Origin: Lichenicoccus roseus
GTDB lineage: Bacteria > Pseudomonadota > Alphaproteobacteria > Acetobacterales > Acetobacteraceae
Length of the DNA stretch: 64,000 bases
Direction: 5' to 3'
NCBI RefSeq assembly: GCF_005844085.1
Contig: NZ_VCDI01000009.1
Coordinates: 57,214-121,213, forward strand
The notes beneath the pieces are model-generated. The model was not told the origin of the DNA. It did not search any database and saw only the letters and a program-made list of their open reading frames with translations. The position numbers were made by a program, and so were the translations under genes. This document shows positions 45,673 to 54,680 of the stretch, one piece after another. Within the stretch, counting starts at the first letter, position 1. Each line of letters starts with the position of its first letter.

Positions 45673-47021
45673 CAGCCGGCGCGCCGGCGGAACATGTCTT
45701 CCATCTCGCGTCGCACCTGGATCGCCTGGCGGGTGGCGTCGTACTCCACATCGTCCCAGCCGATGCCGTCGCCCTCGGCGATGTCCCGCCTCAGCGTCAT
45801 CCCGTGCGCCAGCCCGATCGGCACCAGTCCCTCGCGGAGCGAGTCCGATGCGCGCCGCAGCTTGCCGTAGACGGTGTAGCCGCCCTCGCCATCGAGCGTC
45901 TCGCCGGCCCGCAACGCGCGTTTCGCAGTCGCGGCCACATCGCCGCTGAACGAAGTGGTGGCGCCTGTCGCCTCGCCGCGCACGCCGATGCTGGCGACCG
46001 AGGTGCCGAGCTCCAGGCCGATCAGGTGGTAGGGGCGATACATGGCGGCGAAACGGCCGCCCGGGTCGGTGCGCAGGCCGTACTGCGAGAAGCAGTCGCG
46101 CACGTACTCGTTCGGCGCCTCGATCACCACGTACACGCCCCAGCGCAGGTCGCGGAACACCGGGCGGCCGTCGCGCTCGAGCGAGGACACCACCTCCACC
46201 GTTCCGCGCCCGGCAAGGATGCCGCCCTCCTCGCGCGGACGCAGCAGCAGCGGCAGGTCGTCGACGCCGCAGGCCGGGAAGGCGAGGCCGTCGGGCGGCG
46301 GCGCCAGCTCGCAGGCGTTGGCGACCGCCGCCATCTCCAGCGCCGACTTGGTGCCGTCCAGGAAGGAGTTGAACATCTGCGCATTGAAGTCGCCGGTGGC
46401 GAGCTGCGCCTCGGTGAAGCCGTAGTGGGTCCAGACGGTGTCCGGCGTGGAAGCGTGGTAGGCCGGAAGATGCCGCGTGCCCTTGCCGGCGCAGACGATG
46501 TCGAAGCCGACGGTGCGGGCCCAGTCGACCAGCTCGGCGATCAGCGCCGGCTGGTCGCCGGAGGCCATCGAGTAGACGATGCCGGCCTGGCGGGCGCGCT
46601 CGGCGAGGTACGGCCCGGCCAGCACGTCGGCCTCGACGTTGACCATGACGATGTGGGTGCCGTGCTCGCAGCACAGCAGGGCGTGGCGGATGCCGGCGGC
46701 CGGGCTGCCGGTGGCGTCGATGACGATGTCGACATGCGGGCTCGCGATCATCGAGGCGGCGTCGTCGGTGATATGGGTGGTGCGGTCGGATGCGGCCTGT
46801 CCGAACGAGCGCGCGCGATAGCGGTCGGCGTCCCAGCCGACCCGGGCCAGGGCCGCCGCCGCCCGTGGCGGCGACAGGTCGGCGACGCCGATCAGGTGTA
46901 CCCCGGGCGTACGGTGCGCCTGCGCCGCATACATCGAGCCGAACTTTCCGGCGCCGATCAGTCCGACGCGGATCGGTCTGCCTTCCGCCTCCCGGATACG
47001 CAGCGCGGCGATGAGGGACAT
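45672..47021 (-). CDS. SAF-domain NAD(P)-dependent oxidoreductase (homoserine-dehydrogenase-like)
   Basis: 449 residues. N-terminal Rossmann fold with GAGKFGSM at 23-30; central catalytic part VCAGKGTRHLPAYHAS; and a C-terminal SAF domain (KRALRAGETLDGEGGYTVYGKLR). The start at 47021 has AAGGA seven bases ahead; an upstream ATG at 47117 lacks a site. Members act on sugar acids, for example oxidoisomerases of apionate catabolism, though the substrate here is unknown. It is first in the MFS-cupin operon. Confidence 0.78.
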   Translation of the reverse strand: MSLIAALRIREAEGRPIRVGLIGAGKFGSMYAAQAHRTPGVHLIGVADLSPPRAAAALARVGWDADRYRARSFGQAASDRTTHITDDAASMIASPHVDIVIDATGSPAAGIRHALLCCEHGTHIVMVNVEADVLAGPYLAERARQAGIVYSMASGDQPALIAELVDWARTVGFDIVCAGKGTRHLPAYHASTPDTVWTHYGFTEAQLATGDFNAQMFNSFLDGTKSALEMAAVANACELAPPPDGLAFPACGVDDLPLLLRPREEGGILAGRGTVEVVSSLERDGRPVFRDLRWGVYVVIEAPNEYVRDCFSQYGLRTDPGGRFAAMYRPYHLIGLELGTSVASIGVRGEATGATTSFSGDVAATAKRALRAGETLDGEGGYTVYGKLRRASDSLREGLVPIGLAHGMTLRRDIAEGDGIGWDDVEYDATRQAIQVRREMEDMFRRRAG

Positions 47022-47103
47022 GGCCTGATCCTTCGGCAAGCGTGGACGGACATTCGCGATCCATTGCCGCCTGCTGACAACAGAGGTTTTTTCACGGGTT
47101 TCT

Positions 47104-47116
47104 TGAATCAGATTCA
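47104..47116. promoter_or_regulatory. Perfect palindrome upstream of the SAF-dehydrogenase operon
   Basis: TGAATC-A-GATTCA, 83-95 bp upstream of the operon start in the 201-bp divergent region facing the POT transporter. It could be an operator, perhaps for a GntR- or LysR-type regulator, but no such gene is adjacent. Nearby bases are AT-rich, which suits a promoter. Confidence 0.3.
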
Positions 47117-47222
47117 TGCATAGCCGCCGCCCGGACTGCGCCGCGGCCGGCCGGCCCGTGGCCTAGTTGCAAATTCGTGGCATCCGGGCGAGTGATCGCC
47201 GACCTTCAGCCCGGACACACGC

Positions 47223-48728
47223 ATGCACGCCCCTGCCATCCCGCAGCCGCTCGCACCTTCGACGGTGACACGCACCCAGTCCTTCACCGTCGTCCTGCTG
47301 ATCGAGCTGTGGGAGCGGTTCGGCTACTACGGCATGCAGGCGATCCTGCTGCTGTTCATGGTGCAGCAGCTCGGCTTCTCGGACGCCCGCTCCAACCTGC
47401 TGTGGGGCGCCTTCGCGGCGCTGACCTATGCGGCCCCGGCGGTCGGCGGCTGGATCGGCGACCGGGTGCTGGGCTCGAGACGGACCATGCTGCTGGGCGC
47501 CATCACGCTCACCATCGGCTACCTGCTGATGGCGTGGCCGACCACCGGGACGGTGCTGCTGTATGCCGCGATGGGCACCATCAGCGTCGGCAACGGCCTG
47601 TTCAAGTCGAACGCCGCCAACATGGTGCGGCGGATCTACGAGGGCGACGACAGCCGGCTCGATGGCGCCTTCACCATCTACTACATGGCGGTCAATGTCG
47701 GCTCGACCGTCTCGATCCTGCTGTGCCCCTGGCTCAAGGACCGGTACGGCTGGCACGTCGCCTTCGGCATGTGCTGCGCCGGCCTGGTGCTGGGCCTGGT
47801 GAACTACGCCATCATGCACCGGCGCGTCGATCACATCGGCTCGGTGCCGGATGGCCAGCCGTTGCGGCCCGCACTCCTCGCCGCGATCATCGGCGGCGCG
47901 CTGGGGGCGATCGTGGTGGTCGGCTTCGTGCTGCAGCATGCCGCCGTGGCCCGCGCCTGCGTCTGGCTGGCAGGCGCCGCGGTGGTGGCGATCTGGATCT
48001 GGACCTATGCCCGGAGCGCCGCCAGCGAGCGTCCCGGCCTGCTGATGATGTACCTGCTCACCGTGCAGTCGATGGTGTTCTTCATCTTCTACCAGCAGAT
48101 GTCGACGTCGCTGACGCTGTTCGCGCTTCGCAACGTGCAGCTCGAGTTCAACCTGGCCGGCGTCGCGCTGTTCCACTGGTCGGCCGGCCAGTTCCAGGCG
48201 CTCAACCCGATCTGGATCATGCTGGCGAGCCCGCCGCTGGCCTTGCTCTACAACCGCCTCGGCGCCACCGGCCGGGATGTCTCGCTCGCAACCAAGTTCC
48301 TGCTCGGCTTCGCCTGCGTCGCCGGCGGGTTCCTGGTCTGGTGGCTGTCCTGCCGGTTCGCGACCAGCCCGCTGATCTCGCCCTGGGTGATGGTGTGGGG
48401 CTACGGCTTGCTGTCGCTGGGCGAGCTGCTGGTCAGCGGCCTCGGCCTCGCGGTGGTGGCGCGCTACGTTCCCGGCCGCATGAGCGCCTTCATGATGGGC
48501 GCCTACTTCGTCTCCACCGGGGTCGCGATGTATCTCGGCAGCGCGGTCGCCAACCTCGCCGCGGTGCCGGATCTGGGAGGCGCCGCCGATCCGGCGCAGA
48601 GCCTGCCGATCTACACCACCCTGTTCTTCCGGCTGTTCCTGGCGGCCTGCGTCGGCACCGGTTTGTTCGCCCTGCTGCTGCCGGTCAGCCGCAAGCTCGA
48701 CCGGGCGCACAACTATGCCACGGCCTGA
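47223..48728 (+). CDS. POT-family proton-dependent oligopeptide transporter
   Basis: 501 residues with 14 or so helices. ELWERFGYYGM holds the ExxERFxYY proton-coupling motif; GGWIGDRVLGSRRTMLLGA and GNGLFKSNAANMV are POT signatures. It imports di-/tripeptides with protons. The start ATG has only a weak ribosome site. No peptidase is adjacent. Confidence 0.94.
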   Translation: MHAPAIPQPLAPSTVTRTQSFTVVLLIELWERFGYYGMQAILLLFMVQQLGFSDARSNLLWGAFAALTYAAPAVGGWIGDRVLGSRRTMLLGAITLTIGYLLMAWPTTGTVLLYAAMGTISVGNGLFKSNAANMVRRIYEGDDSRLDGAFTIYYMAVNVGSTVSILLCPWLKDRYGWHVAFGMCCAGLVLGLVNYAIMHRRVDHIGSVPDGQPLRPALLAAIIGGALGAIVVVGFVLQHAAVARACVWLAGAAVVAIWIWTYARSAASERPGLLMMYLLTVQSMVFFIFYQQMSTSLTLFALRNVQLEFNLAGVALFHWSAGQFQALNPIWIMLASPPLALLYNRLGATGRDVSLATKFLLGFACVAGGFLVWWLSCRFATSPLISPWVMVWGYGLLSLGELLVSGLGLAVVARYVPGRMSAFMMGAYFVSTGVAMYLGSAVANLAAVPDLGGAADPAQSLPIYTTLFFRLFLAACVGTGLFALLLPVSRKLDRAHNYATA

Positions 48729-48764
48729 GGCGTTGCCCGGCACTCATCCAACTAGGATATGCCG

Positions 48765-49016
48765 ATGTCATCCAGCACCGCCCTGCCCAGGCGCCTGCTT
48801 GCCGCCGCCTGTGGCCTGAGCCTGGCGATGCTTGCCGGCTGCAACGGCTCCACCCCTCCCGAGGGACCTGGCCAGAGCGCCGCGTTGCCGGCGATGCAGC
48901 CGGGACCCACCAGCGTCGGCGCCGCAGGCCTCGGCCCGGCCGGCCAGAATTCGGCGATCGGCTCCGGCAACCTGGCAGACCCGATGGTTGCCGGCCCCGC
49001 GCCCGGCCTGCACTGA
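48765..49016 (+). CDS. Small lipoprotein
   Basis: 83 residues. The signal peptide ends in a clear lipobox (SLAMLAGC). The mature part is Pro/Gly/Ala-rich, low complexity (STPPEGPGQS, GNLADPMVAGPAPGLH). The second of two in-frame ATGs (48765) has AGGA seven bases ahead, so it is preferred to 48759. Likely outer-membrane anchored; function unknown. Confidence 0.7.
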   Translation: MSSSTALPRRLLAAACGLSLAMLAGCNGSTPPEGPGQSAALPAMQPGPTSVGAAGLGPAGQNSAIGSGNLADPMVAGPAPGLH

Positions 49017-49035
49017 ACAATCGCCGGGGCGGGCG

Positions 49036-50397
49036 TCAGGCATCTATCTCCGCCCCCGTTCCCGGCCGTAGCCGTGCCAGGCGTCGATCGGCGGAGCGAT
49101 ACAGCATGATGTCGAGCCGCGTCAGGGCGGCAAGCTCCGCCTCGATGGCCTCGGTCATCGGCTCGCGCGGACTGGCCGGCGTCGGTCGCAGCGCCTTGAG
49201 TTCCAGTTGCGCCTGGACGTTGACCGCCGGGGTGCGGGCCGGTGGCGTGAAGCCGAGGGTATCGCCGAGCAGCGCCAGGCTCTCGGTGAGGCGCTCCGAG
49301 ATCCCGACGAAATCCAGCCGGCGCATCGCCCGCTCCGCCGCGGCCAGGGCCTGGTCGGGCGCCGCGTCAAGCGGATCGCCGGTCCCGGTGACATAGAGGC
49401 CGGTCAGCCGGCGGACATAGAGGTTGTCGATCTCGTTGCGCAGCGCCGGATCGCGCAGGCGCAGGAAGTCGAGCAACCCGTGCTCGCGTGCCAGGCAGAC
49501 CGGCCGTTCCGTTGCACCGGAAGTAGCCCGCCAGAAGTAGTACAGCGACAGGATGCGCTGGCGCGGATCGCGCAGCAGGCAGAAATGAAAGCCGGCTTCG
49601 TCGCCGTCGAGCCGGCGCAGCGACGGCAGGTCGTAGTGGCCCCAGACGAATTCCGCCCGGCGATGCGCCGCCGCCAGGGCCGCGAAGCGCTCCGCATCGA
49701 TGGCGGTAATGGTCTTGAGCGCACCCTCGGAATGGATCTGCAGCGGATGGAACTGGGATTGCAGCGCTACCACCAGCGACGATCCGGCGGTCTTCTCGAG
49801 GTGCAGGAACCGCAGCTTCGGACCGCGCCAGACAGCCAGCAGGTTGCCACGCATCTGGGCATCGCTGAGTGCGATCCCGGCATTGCCGGCGACGACCGGC
49901 CGGCCGTCGCCCGGCCGGGAACGCTGCCCGGTCACGGCGCTGAGCAGCATGCCGCGGCCGAGCAGGGGCGCCGCCGCCGGGACGTAGGCGGCAGCGCGCA
50001 GCAGGGGCGGTAGCGAATGGCCGGTGGCGGCAAGCCCGGCCAGGAAGGCCTGCTGCTCAGGCGGATCCGGCCAGCGTCCCAGCATCAGCCGCAGGATGAA
50101 GCGGCCCGGTGCGCGGGCGGCCGCCGCCTGGCCGATCGAAGCGAGGATGCCGAGCCCGGCCCGGGTCAGGCGGGCCAGCACCACGGCGCGGCCGGGAATT
50201 CCAAGCAGCAGCAGCAGCGCGGCGGCGGCGCCTGCTACCGGCAGGCCATAATTATCCGCGTGCCCGACATAGGGCAGCCGATCCGGGATCAGGTCGATCG
50301 GTTGCAGGGGATAGGAGAGGCCGAACAGCATCAGCAGCTTGGTTGCCGGAGAGACGTGCGGGTCGAGCAGGCGCAGGATCGGTGTTGGCAGGGACAT
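49036..50397 (-). CDS. DUF1232-sulfotransferase fusion protein
   Basis: 453 residues. N-terminal DUF1232 (YkvA-like) at about 20-65: LFGLSYPLQPIDLIPDRLPYVGHAD, followed by hydrophobic helices. From about residue 196 a sulfotransferase domain: FLHLEKTAGSSL (5'-phosphosulfate loop, Lys202) and CLLRDPRQRILSLYYFW (3'-phosphate motif). Sulfate from PAPS would go to a membrane-proximal glycan or lipid. The start at 50397 has AGAGG eight bases ahead. A DUF1232 membrane part joined to a sulfotransferase is unusual. Confidence 0.78.
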   Translation of the reverse strand: MSLPTPILRLLDPHVSPATKLLMLFGLSYPLQPIDLIPDRLPYVGHADNYGLPVAGAAAALLLLLGIPGRAVVLARLTRAGLGILASIGQAAAARAPGRFILRLMLGRWPDPPEQQAFLAGLAATGHSLPPLLRAAAYVPAAAPLLGRGMLLSAVTGQRSRPGDGRPVVAGNAGIALSDAQMRGNLLAVWRGPKLRFLHLEKTAGSSLVVALQSQFHPLQIHSEGALKTITAIDAERFAALAAAHRRAEFVWGHYDLPSLRRLDGDEAGFHFCLLRDPRQRILSLYYFWRATSGATERPVCLAREHGLLDFLRLRDPALRNEIDNLYVRRLTGLYVTGTGDPLDAAPDQALAAAERAMRRLDFVGISERLTESLALLGDTLGFTPPARTPAVNVQAQLELKALRPTPASPREPMTEAIEAELAALTRLDIMLYRSADRRLARLRPGTGAEIDA

Positions 50398-50432
50398 GCT
50401 GCGGACCTCTTGCATCAGGCCCATAACCGTAT

Positions 50433-51794
50433 TCAGGGTTCGTGCCGAGCGCCGTTGTTGTTACGCTTATTTGCACTCAGCATGTAAAGTGCTCCAGCTG
50501 TAACAAACCCGACATAGTAGCCGACATCCGCCCCACCCAGCAGGCGGGCGACCGGACCGGTATAGGTGTCGCTGACGGAGAACAAGGCGATGGTGACCAC
50601 CGCCGTGACGACGAAGATGGTCGCAGCCGGCGTCCAGCCGCGTGGCACCTTCCGGTGGCCGCCGCCGACCAGGTACCAGTCGGCCAGCACGATGCCGATG
50701 AACGGCGCGATCCAGTACAGCGTCACCACCAGGTAGTTGGTGTAGAGCTCGGCATAGCGTCCGGCGCCGAACACCGCGAGCAGGTAGCCCAGCGTCGCGG
50801 TGGCGATCGCCGCCAGCACACGGGGGACGCGGATGCCCGCCGAGATGAGGCTGTAGCTGGCGGTGTTGTCGTTGAACGAGTTGCCGCTGATCGACGACAG
50901 CGCGATCGCCGCCAGCACTACCGGCCCCAGCCCTCCGGCGGCGTGCTGCAGGCCGGCGATCACCGCGGTGGGCGACGCCTCTCCGACGCTGCCGGCGGTG
51001 ACCAGGCCGAGCAGCTGGAACGGGATGGCGGACGCCAGCAGGGCGGCGAACGACAGCCGCACCACCCGCTTCGGGTCGGTATCGGCCGGCAGGTAGCGCG
51101 TGTAGTCCGAGGAGTAGGTGGCCCAGGACAGGTTGAAGCTGGCCAGGATCGCCACCGCGAGCAGGAATGTCGGCACGGTGAGGGTGGCCGGGGCATCCGC
51201 CGGGTGCGGCAGCAGTGCGCTGCCGGCGCGCAGGAAATCCAGGCCGCCGATGACCGCGAACGTCACCAGCAGCAGGCCGCCGAGGTATTTCTGCAGGCCC
51301 TGCACCATGTCGTGGCCGTAGATGCTGGCGATCATCTGCAGCCCGGCCAGCACCGCAAGGGCCAGCCAGAACGGGGCTGCCAGGCCCGCGAGCGCCAGCA
51401 GGGCGACCAGGGCGGCGGCGGCCGGCACGTTGTTCACCGCGTCCCAGCCGATGCAGTAGATCCAGTTCAGGAACGACGGCAGCCTGATGCCGCGCCGGCC
51501 GAGGACCTGGCGCGACGCCTCCATCTGCGGCAGGCCGGTCACCGGTCCGATGGCGGCGGCGAACGCGACCGGGAGGGCGCCGATCAGGTTGCCGAGCAGG
51601 ATCGCCGCGATGCCGCTGCCGAGGCCGAGGCCCAGATGCACCAGCAGCACGCCCACCACCCAGCCGCCCGGACCGAGATTGGGCGAGAAATGGCTCCAGA
51701 ACACGCGGTCGAGCCGCATCGTCTTCAGCGCGTTGGGTACCGGCTCGGTGACGGTGGCGGCGGACACGCCCTCCATGGCGAAGAACCGGCCCAT
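50433..51794 (-). CDS. Purine/cytosine permease (nucleobase:cation symporter-1)
   Basis: 453 residues, about 12 helices. FWSHFSPNLGPGGWVVGVLLV, LGNLIGALPVAFAAAIGPVTG and GNSFNDNTASYSLISAG match the NCS1 family (CodB/purine-cytosine type), which imports nucleobases or related vitamins with a cation. The start ATG at 51794 has AGGGG six bases ahead. No catabolic partner is adjacent, so the substrate is open. Confidence 0.88.
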   Translation of the reverse strand: MGRFFAMEGVSAATVTEPVPNALKTMRLDRVFWSHFSPNLGPGGWVVGVLLVHLGLGLGSGIAAILLGNLIGALPVAFAAAIGPVTGLPQMEASRQVLGRRGIRLPSFLNWIYCIGWDAVNNVPAAAALVALLALAGLAAPFWLALAVLAGLQMIASIYGHDMVQGLQKYLGGLLLVTFAVIGGLDFLRAGSALLPHPADAPATLTVPTFLLAVAILASFNLSWATYSSDYTRYLPADTDPKRVVRLSFAALLASAIPFQLLGLVTAGSVGEASPTAVIAGLQHAAGGLGPVVLAAIALSSISGNSFNDNTASYSLISAGIRVPRVLAAIATATLGYLLAVFGAGRYAELYTNYLVVTLYWIAPFIGIVLADWYLVGGGHRKVPRGWTPAATIFVVTAVVTIALFSVSDTYTGPVARLLGGADVGYYVGFVTAGALYMLSANKRNNNGARHEP

Positions 51795-51939
51795 GTGCGC
51801 CCCTGCCTGCCGGTGGCCGCCCGATGCTGCCCCCGCTGGTGACCGAGCATGCCGCGACACGCGCCCGCTGTCTCGCCACCCGTTGCGGGGCTATGCTGGC
51901 GGACACCCAGGTTGCGGCCATGGCCGAAGGACACAGACG

Positions 51940-52182
51940 ATGCCGGCGACGCCGCAGATCATCTACCAGCCCTATCTCGCCGGTAAGCGCGGAGCCCTGC
52001 AGGCGGGGGTCGCGATCGTCTGCCGCACCCAGGAGGAAGGCCTGCTGCGTGCCGAAAAGGCGATGAACGGCGGCTCGATCGTGGGCGCGCGTGTCGTGCG
52101 GGTCTGGCACGATGCCGAGGCGGACGAGTTCGGCGATCCGGAATTTCTCGGCACCGTGGGCCGGGTGCCGGACGAGGGCTAG
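51940..52182 (+). CDS. Small hypothetical protein
   Basis: 80 residues: a beta-alpha-beta-like pattern (IIYQPYLAGKRGALQAGVAIVCRTQEEGLLRAEKA, VGARVVRVWHDAEADEFGDPEFL). No signal. AAGGA eight bases before the ATG. It ends 3 bp before the SDR gene, so the two are likely co-transcribed. Resembles small conserved alphaproteobacterial hypotheticals; function not recognised. Confidence 0.65.
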   Translation: MPATPQIIYQPYLAGKRGALQAGVAIVCRTQEEGLLRAEKAMNGGSIVGARVVRVWHDAEADEFGDPEFLGTVGRVPDEG

Positions 52183-52185
52183 CAG

Positions 52186-52920
52186 ATGGGCTGCGCGGTC
52201 GTCATCGGCGCCTCGGGGGGCATCGGCGAGGCGCTGGTGCGTGCGTTGCTGCGACGGCCGGAGTTCGTGGCCGTGGTGGCGTTGTCGCGCGCAGGCGCCG
52301 CACCGGCCGATGTCGTCTCCGATCGCCTGATCCGGGGCCGGATCGATCTGCTTGACGAGGCCAGCATCGAAGGCGCGGTGCAGGGGCCGGTCGCCGCCGC
52401 CGGCTCGCCGCCAACCCTGGTGCTGGTCGCGACCGGGCTGCTGCACGGCGAGGGCGTCGGCCAGCCGGAGCGCAGCTGGCGATCGCTCGATGGCGACGCG
52501 CTGACCCAGGCCTGGCGGGTGAATGCGGTCGGTCCGGCGCTGGTCGCCAAGCACATGCTGCCGCTGCTGCCGCGCACCGGTCGCAGCGTGTTTGCGGCGC
52601 TGTCGGCGCGTGTCGGCAGCATCGGCGACAACCGCCTCGGCGGCTGGCACGCCTATCGCGCCTCGAAGGCGGGCCTGAACATGATCCTGCGCAACCTCGC
52701 CATCGAGCTTGCGCGCAGCCGGCCGGAGGCGATCTGTCTCGGACTGCATCCTGGCACGGTGGCGACCGGCCTCAGCAAGCCGTTCCAGGCGGGTGTTGCG
52801 GACGGCAAGCTGTTCACGCCGGAGTTCTGCGCCGAAAGCCTGCTGTCGGTGTGCGCGGGAGCAATACCGGCACAGAGCGGCTCGGTGCTGGCGTGGGATG
52901 GGTTGGTGGTGGTGCCCTGA
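52186..52920 (+). CDS. Short-chain dehydrogenase/reductase (CsgA-like)
   Basis: 244 residues. NAD(P) motif GASGGIG at 8-14; catalytic YRASK with Tyr157 and Lys161, Ser140 in AALSARVGSIG. GRIDLLDEASIEGAV suits NADP. C-terminal PGTVATGLSKPF is typical of CsgA-like SDRs of unknown substrate. Follows the small protein by 3 bp. The 149-bp region after it (52921-53069) carries a weak GCCGGC repeat but no clear promoter. Confidence 0.88.
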   Translation: MGCAVVIGASGGIGEALVRALLRRPEFVAVVALSRAGAAPADVVSDRLIRGRIDLLDEASIEGAVQGPVAAAGSPPTLVLVATGLLHGEGVGQPERSWRSLDGDALTQAWRVNAVGPALVAKHMLPLLPRTGRSVFAALSARVGSIGDNRLGGWHAYRASKAGLNMILRNLAIELARSRPEAICLGLHPGTVATGLSKPFQAGVADGKLFTPEFCAESLLSVCAGAIPAQSGSVLAWDGLVVVP

Positions 52921-53069
52921 ACAAGGCCGGCTCCTGCCGCCGGCGTATCGGTCCGTTGTTGACGCTCGATCCGTCACGGTGGCAGGATGACTTGGTCGTT
53001 GCACGATAAAGCTCTGCGACTTGCGGCGTTCTAGGATCGTCCTGTGTCAGGCTTCCCCGCATCGGCGCC

Positions 53070-54656
53070 ATGAGCAGAAAGCGATGTGCCGTCGTCCTCG
53101 TCGTCAAGGATGAGGCTGCCGACATCGCGTGCTGGCTGGCCTGGCATCATATCCATCGCTTCGACACCTGCATCGTCTTCGACGACGACTCCACCGATGG
53201 GACCTGGGAAATCCTCGAGCATGCCGCAGGGGTGCAGGATATCAGGCTGTGTCGCACCCCCGGCTCGAGGGAGATATTCTTCAACCTGCGGCAGCAGATG
53301 GCCTACCGCATCGCGCTCCAGCTCTACGCGGACGAGTTCGAGTGGATCGCCTTCTTCGATGCGGACGAATATGTCTCGTTTTCCGCCGGCCTCGATCTCG
53401 CAGGTTTTCTCGACCGCTTCGACGACGCCGACGGGATTGCCATCAACTGGTGCAACTATGGCAGCAGCAACCACGCCCTGAAACCGCAGCTGCCGCCGGT
53501 CGAGGCCTATACCTGGCACGGCGACATGCAGCAGCCGATCAACCGGCACGTGAAAAGCATCGTGCGACCGAATTCGGTCGGGCCGCACTGGCTGAACATG
53601 CACGCCTTCGACATCGCGCTCGATCGCTATCGCGACGCGAGCCACAACCGGTTCACCTGGGCCAGGCAACCCGGCATCATGAGTTCATCGCCAGACTGGT
53701 CGGTTGCCAAGCTGATGCACTTCCAGTGCCGGAGCATGGAAGATTTCCTCGCCCGCCTGCGCAAGCGGCCCGATCTGCCTCAGGGGTCCAACCTGTGGCG
53801 CGGCTACGACGTCAACCAGGTCGAGGATCGCGCACCCCTGCGGCTTCTGCCTGCGCTGCATGCGCAACTCGCCCGCATCGCCGTCCCGGGCCGCCATGTT
53901 CCGCCGGCGCGGCCGTTCCGCAAGGAGACAGTCATGTCAGACGACAGCTACCAGGGACTGATCATCGACATCGGCGTGTCGGAGGGAAACGATACCGCCT
54001 ATTACCTGGCGAAAGGCTTCCGGGTCATCGCGGTCGAGGCGGATCCGGAGCAATGTCGGGCCCTGCGCGACAGGTTCGCCGCCAGTATCGCCACCGGCGC
54101 GCTCCTGTTGTTGAACTTCGCCGCCGGCGAGCATTTTGGAGCATCGCTCGAGATCTTTGTCCATCGCGTCCATCAGGGCATTTCCGGGATCGCCAAGCGT
54201 GCCGAAGTCACCGACGATTATGCGCGCCATGCGGTCACGACGATCGACTGGCGCACCCTGACCGCCCAGGCGGGCATTCCGCGCTATCTCAAGATCGACA
54301 TCGAGGGAAACGAGCAGGCCTTCCTGACCGGCTTCCTTGCGCAGGGCGGTGTCCCCGAGTTCATTTCCGTCGAGTGCCACCTGCTCCAGCCGGTGGAGAT
54401 GCTGTTCGAGGCCGGTTATCGCCGCTTCCGGCTGGTCGACCAAAAACCGGCGGGCGGCCTGCAGCTGCCACCTCGACAACTCGAGGGCAAGGCGCTGGCG
54501 TTCGCGGATTTCACGCATGCAAGCGGCCCGTTCGGGCTGGACCTGTTCGCTGACGGGATCTGGACAGATCTCGAGGACTTCAAGGCAGCCTGGACCGAGG
54601 CCCGTCCGCGGATGTCACGCACCTGGTTCGATTGCCATGCCTGGAAGCCGAGCTAG
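53070..54656 (+). CDS. Fusion of GT2-like glycosyltransferase and FkbM-type methyltransferase
   Basis: 528 residues. Residues 1-285: VVLVVKDEAADIACWLAWH, FDDDSTDGTWEIL and WIAFFDADEYVSF give a GT2-like (Glyco_tranf_2_4) domain. From residue 289: IIDIGVSEGNDTAYYLAKGF, VEADPEQCRALR and LKIDIEGNEQAFLTGF are FkbM methyltransferase motifs. At the junction AAGGAG followed by ATG at 53934 is an intact ribosome site, so a separate 240-residue methyltransferase could also be made. The pair probably modifies a surface glycan with the GT61 gene 24 bp downstream. Confidence 0.82.
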   Translation: MSRKRCAVVLVVKDEAADIACWLAWHHIHRFDTCIVFDDDSTDGTWEILEHAAGVQDIRLCRTPGSREIFFNLRQQMAYRIALQLYADEFEWIAFFDADEYVSFSAGLDLAGFLDRFDDADGIAINWCNYGSSNHALKPQLPPVEAYTWHGDMQQPINRHVKSIVRPNSVGPHWLNMHAFDIALDRYRDASHNRFTWARQPGIMSSSPDWSVAKLMHFQCRSMEDFLARLRKRPDLPQGSNLWRGYDVNQVEDRAPLRLLPALHAQLARIAVPGRHVPPARPFRKETVMSDDSYQGLIIDIGVSEGNDTAYYLAKGFRVIAVEADPEQCRALRDRFAASIATGALLLLNFAAGEHFGASLEIFVHRVHQGISGIAKRAEVTDDYARHAVTTIDWRTLTAQAGIPRYLKIDIEGNEQAFLTGFLAQGGVPEFISVECHLLQPVEMLFEAGYRRFRLVDQKPAGGLQLPPRQLEGKALAFADFTHASGPFGLDLFADGIWTDLEDFKAAWTEARPRMSRTWFDCHAWKPS

Positions 54657-54680
54657 CGAAGACAGGAACAAGACATAGTC

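Noticed and set aside
52921-53069. Terminator or promoter in the SDR-GT2 gap
   Set aside because: The GCCGGC repeat is short and partly self-palindromic, and candidate -35/-10 pairs have wrong spacing.
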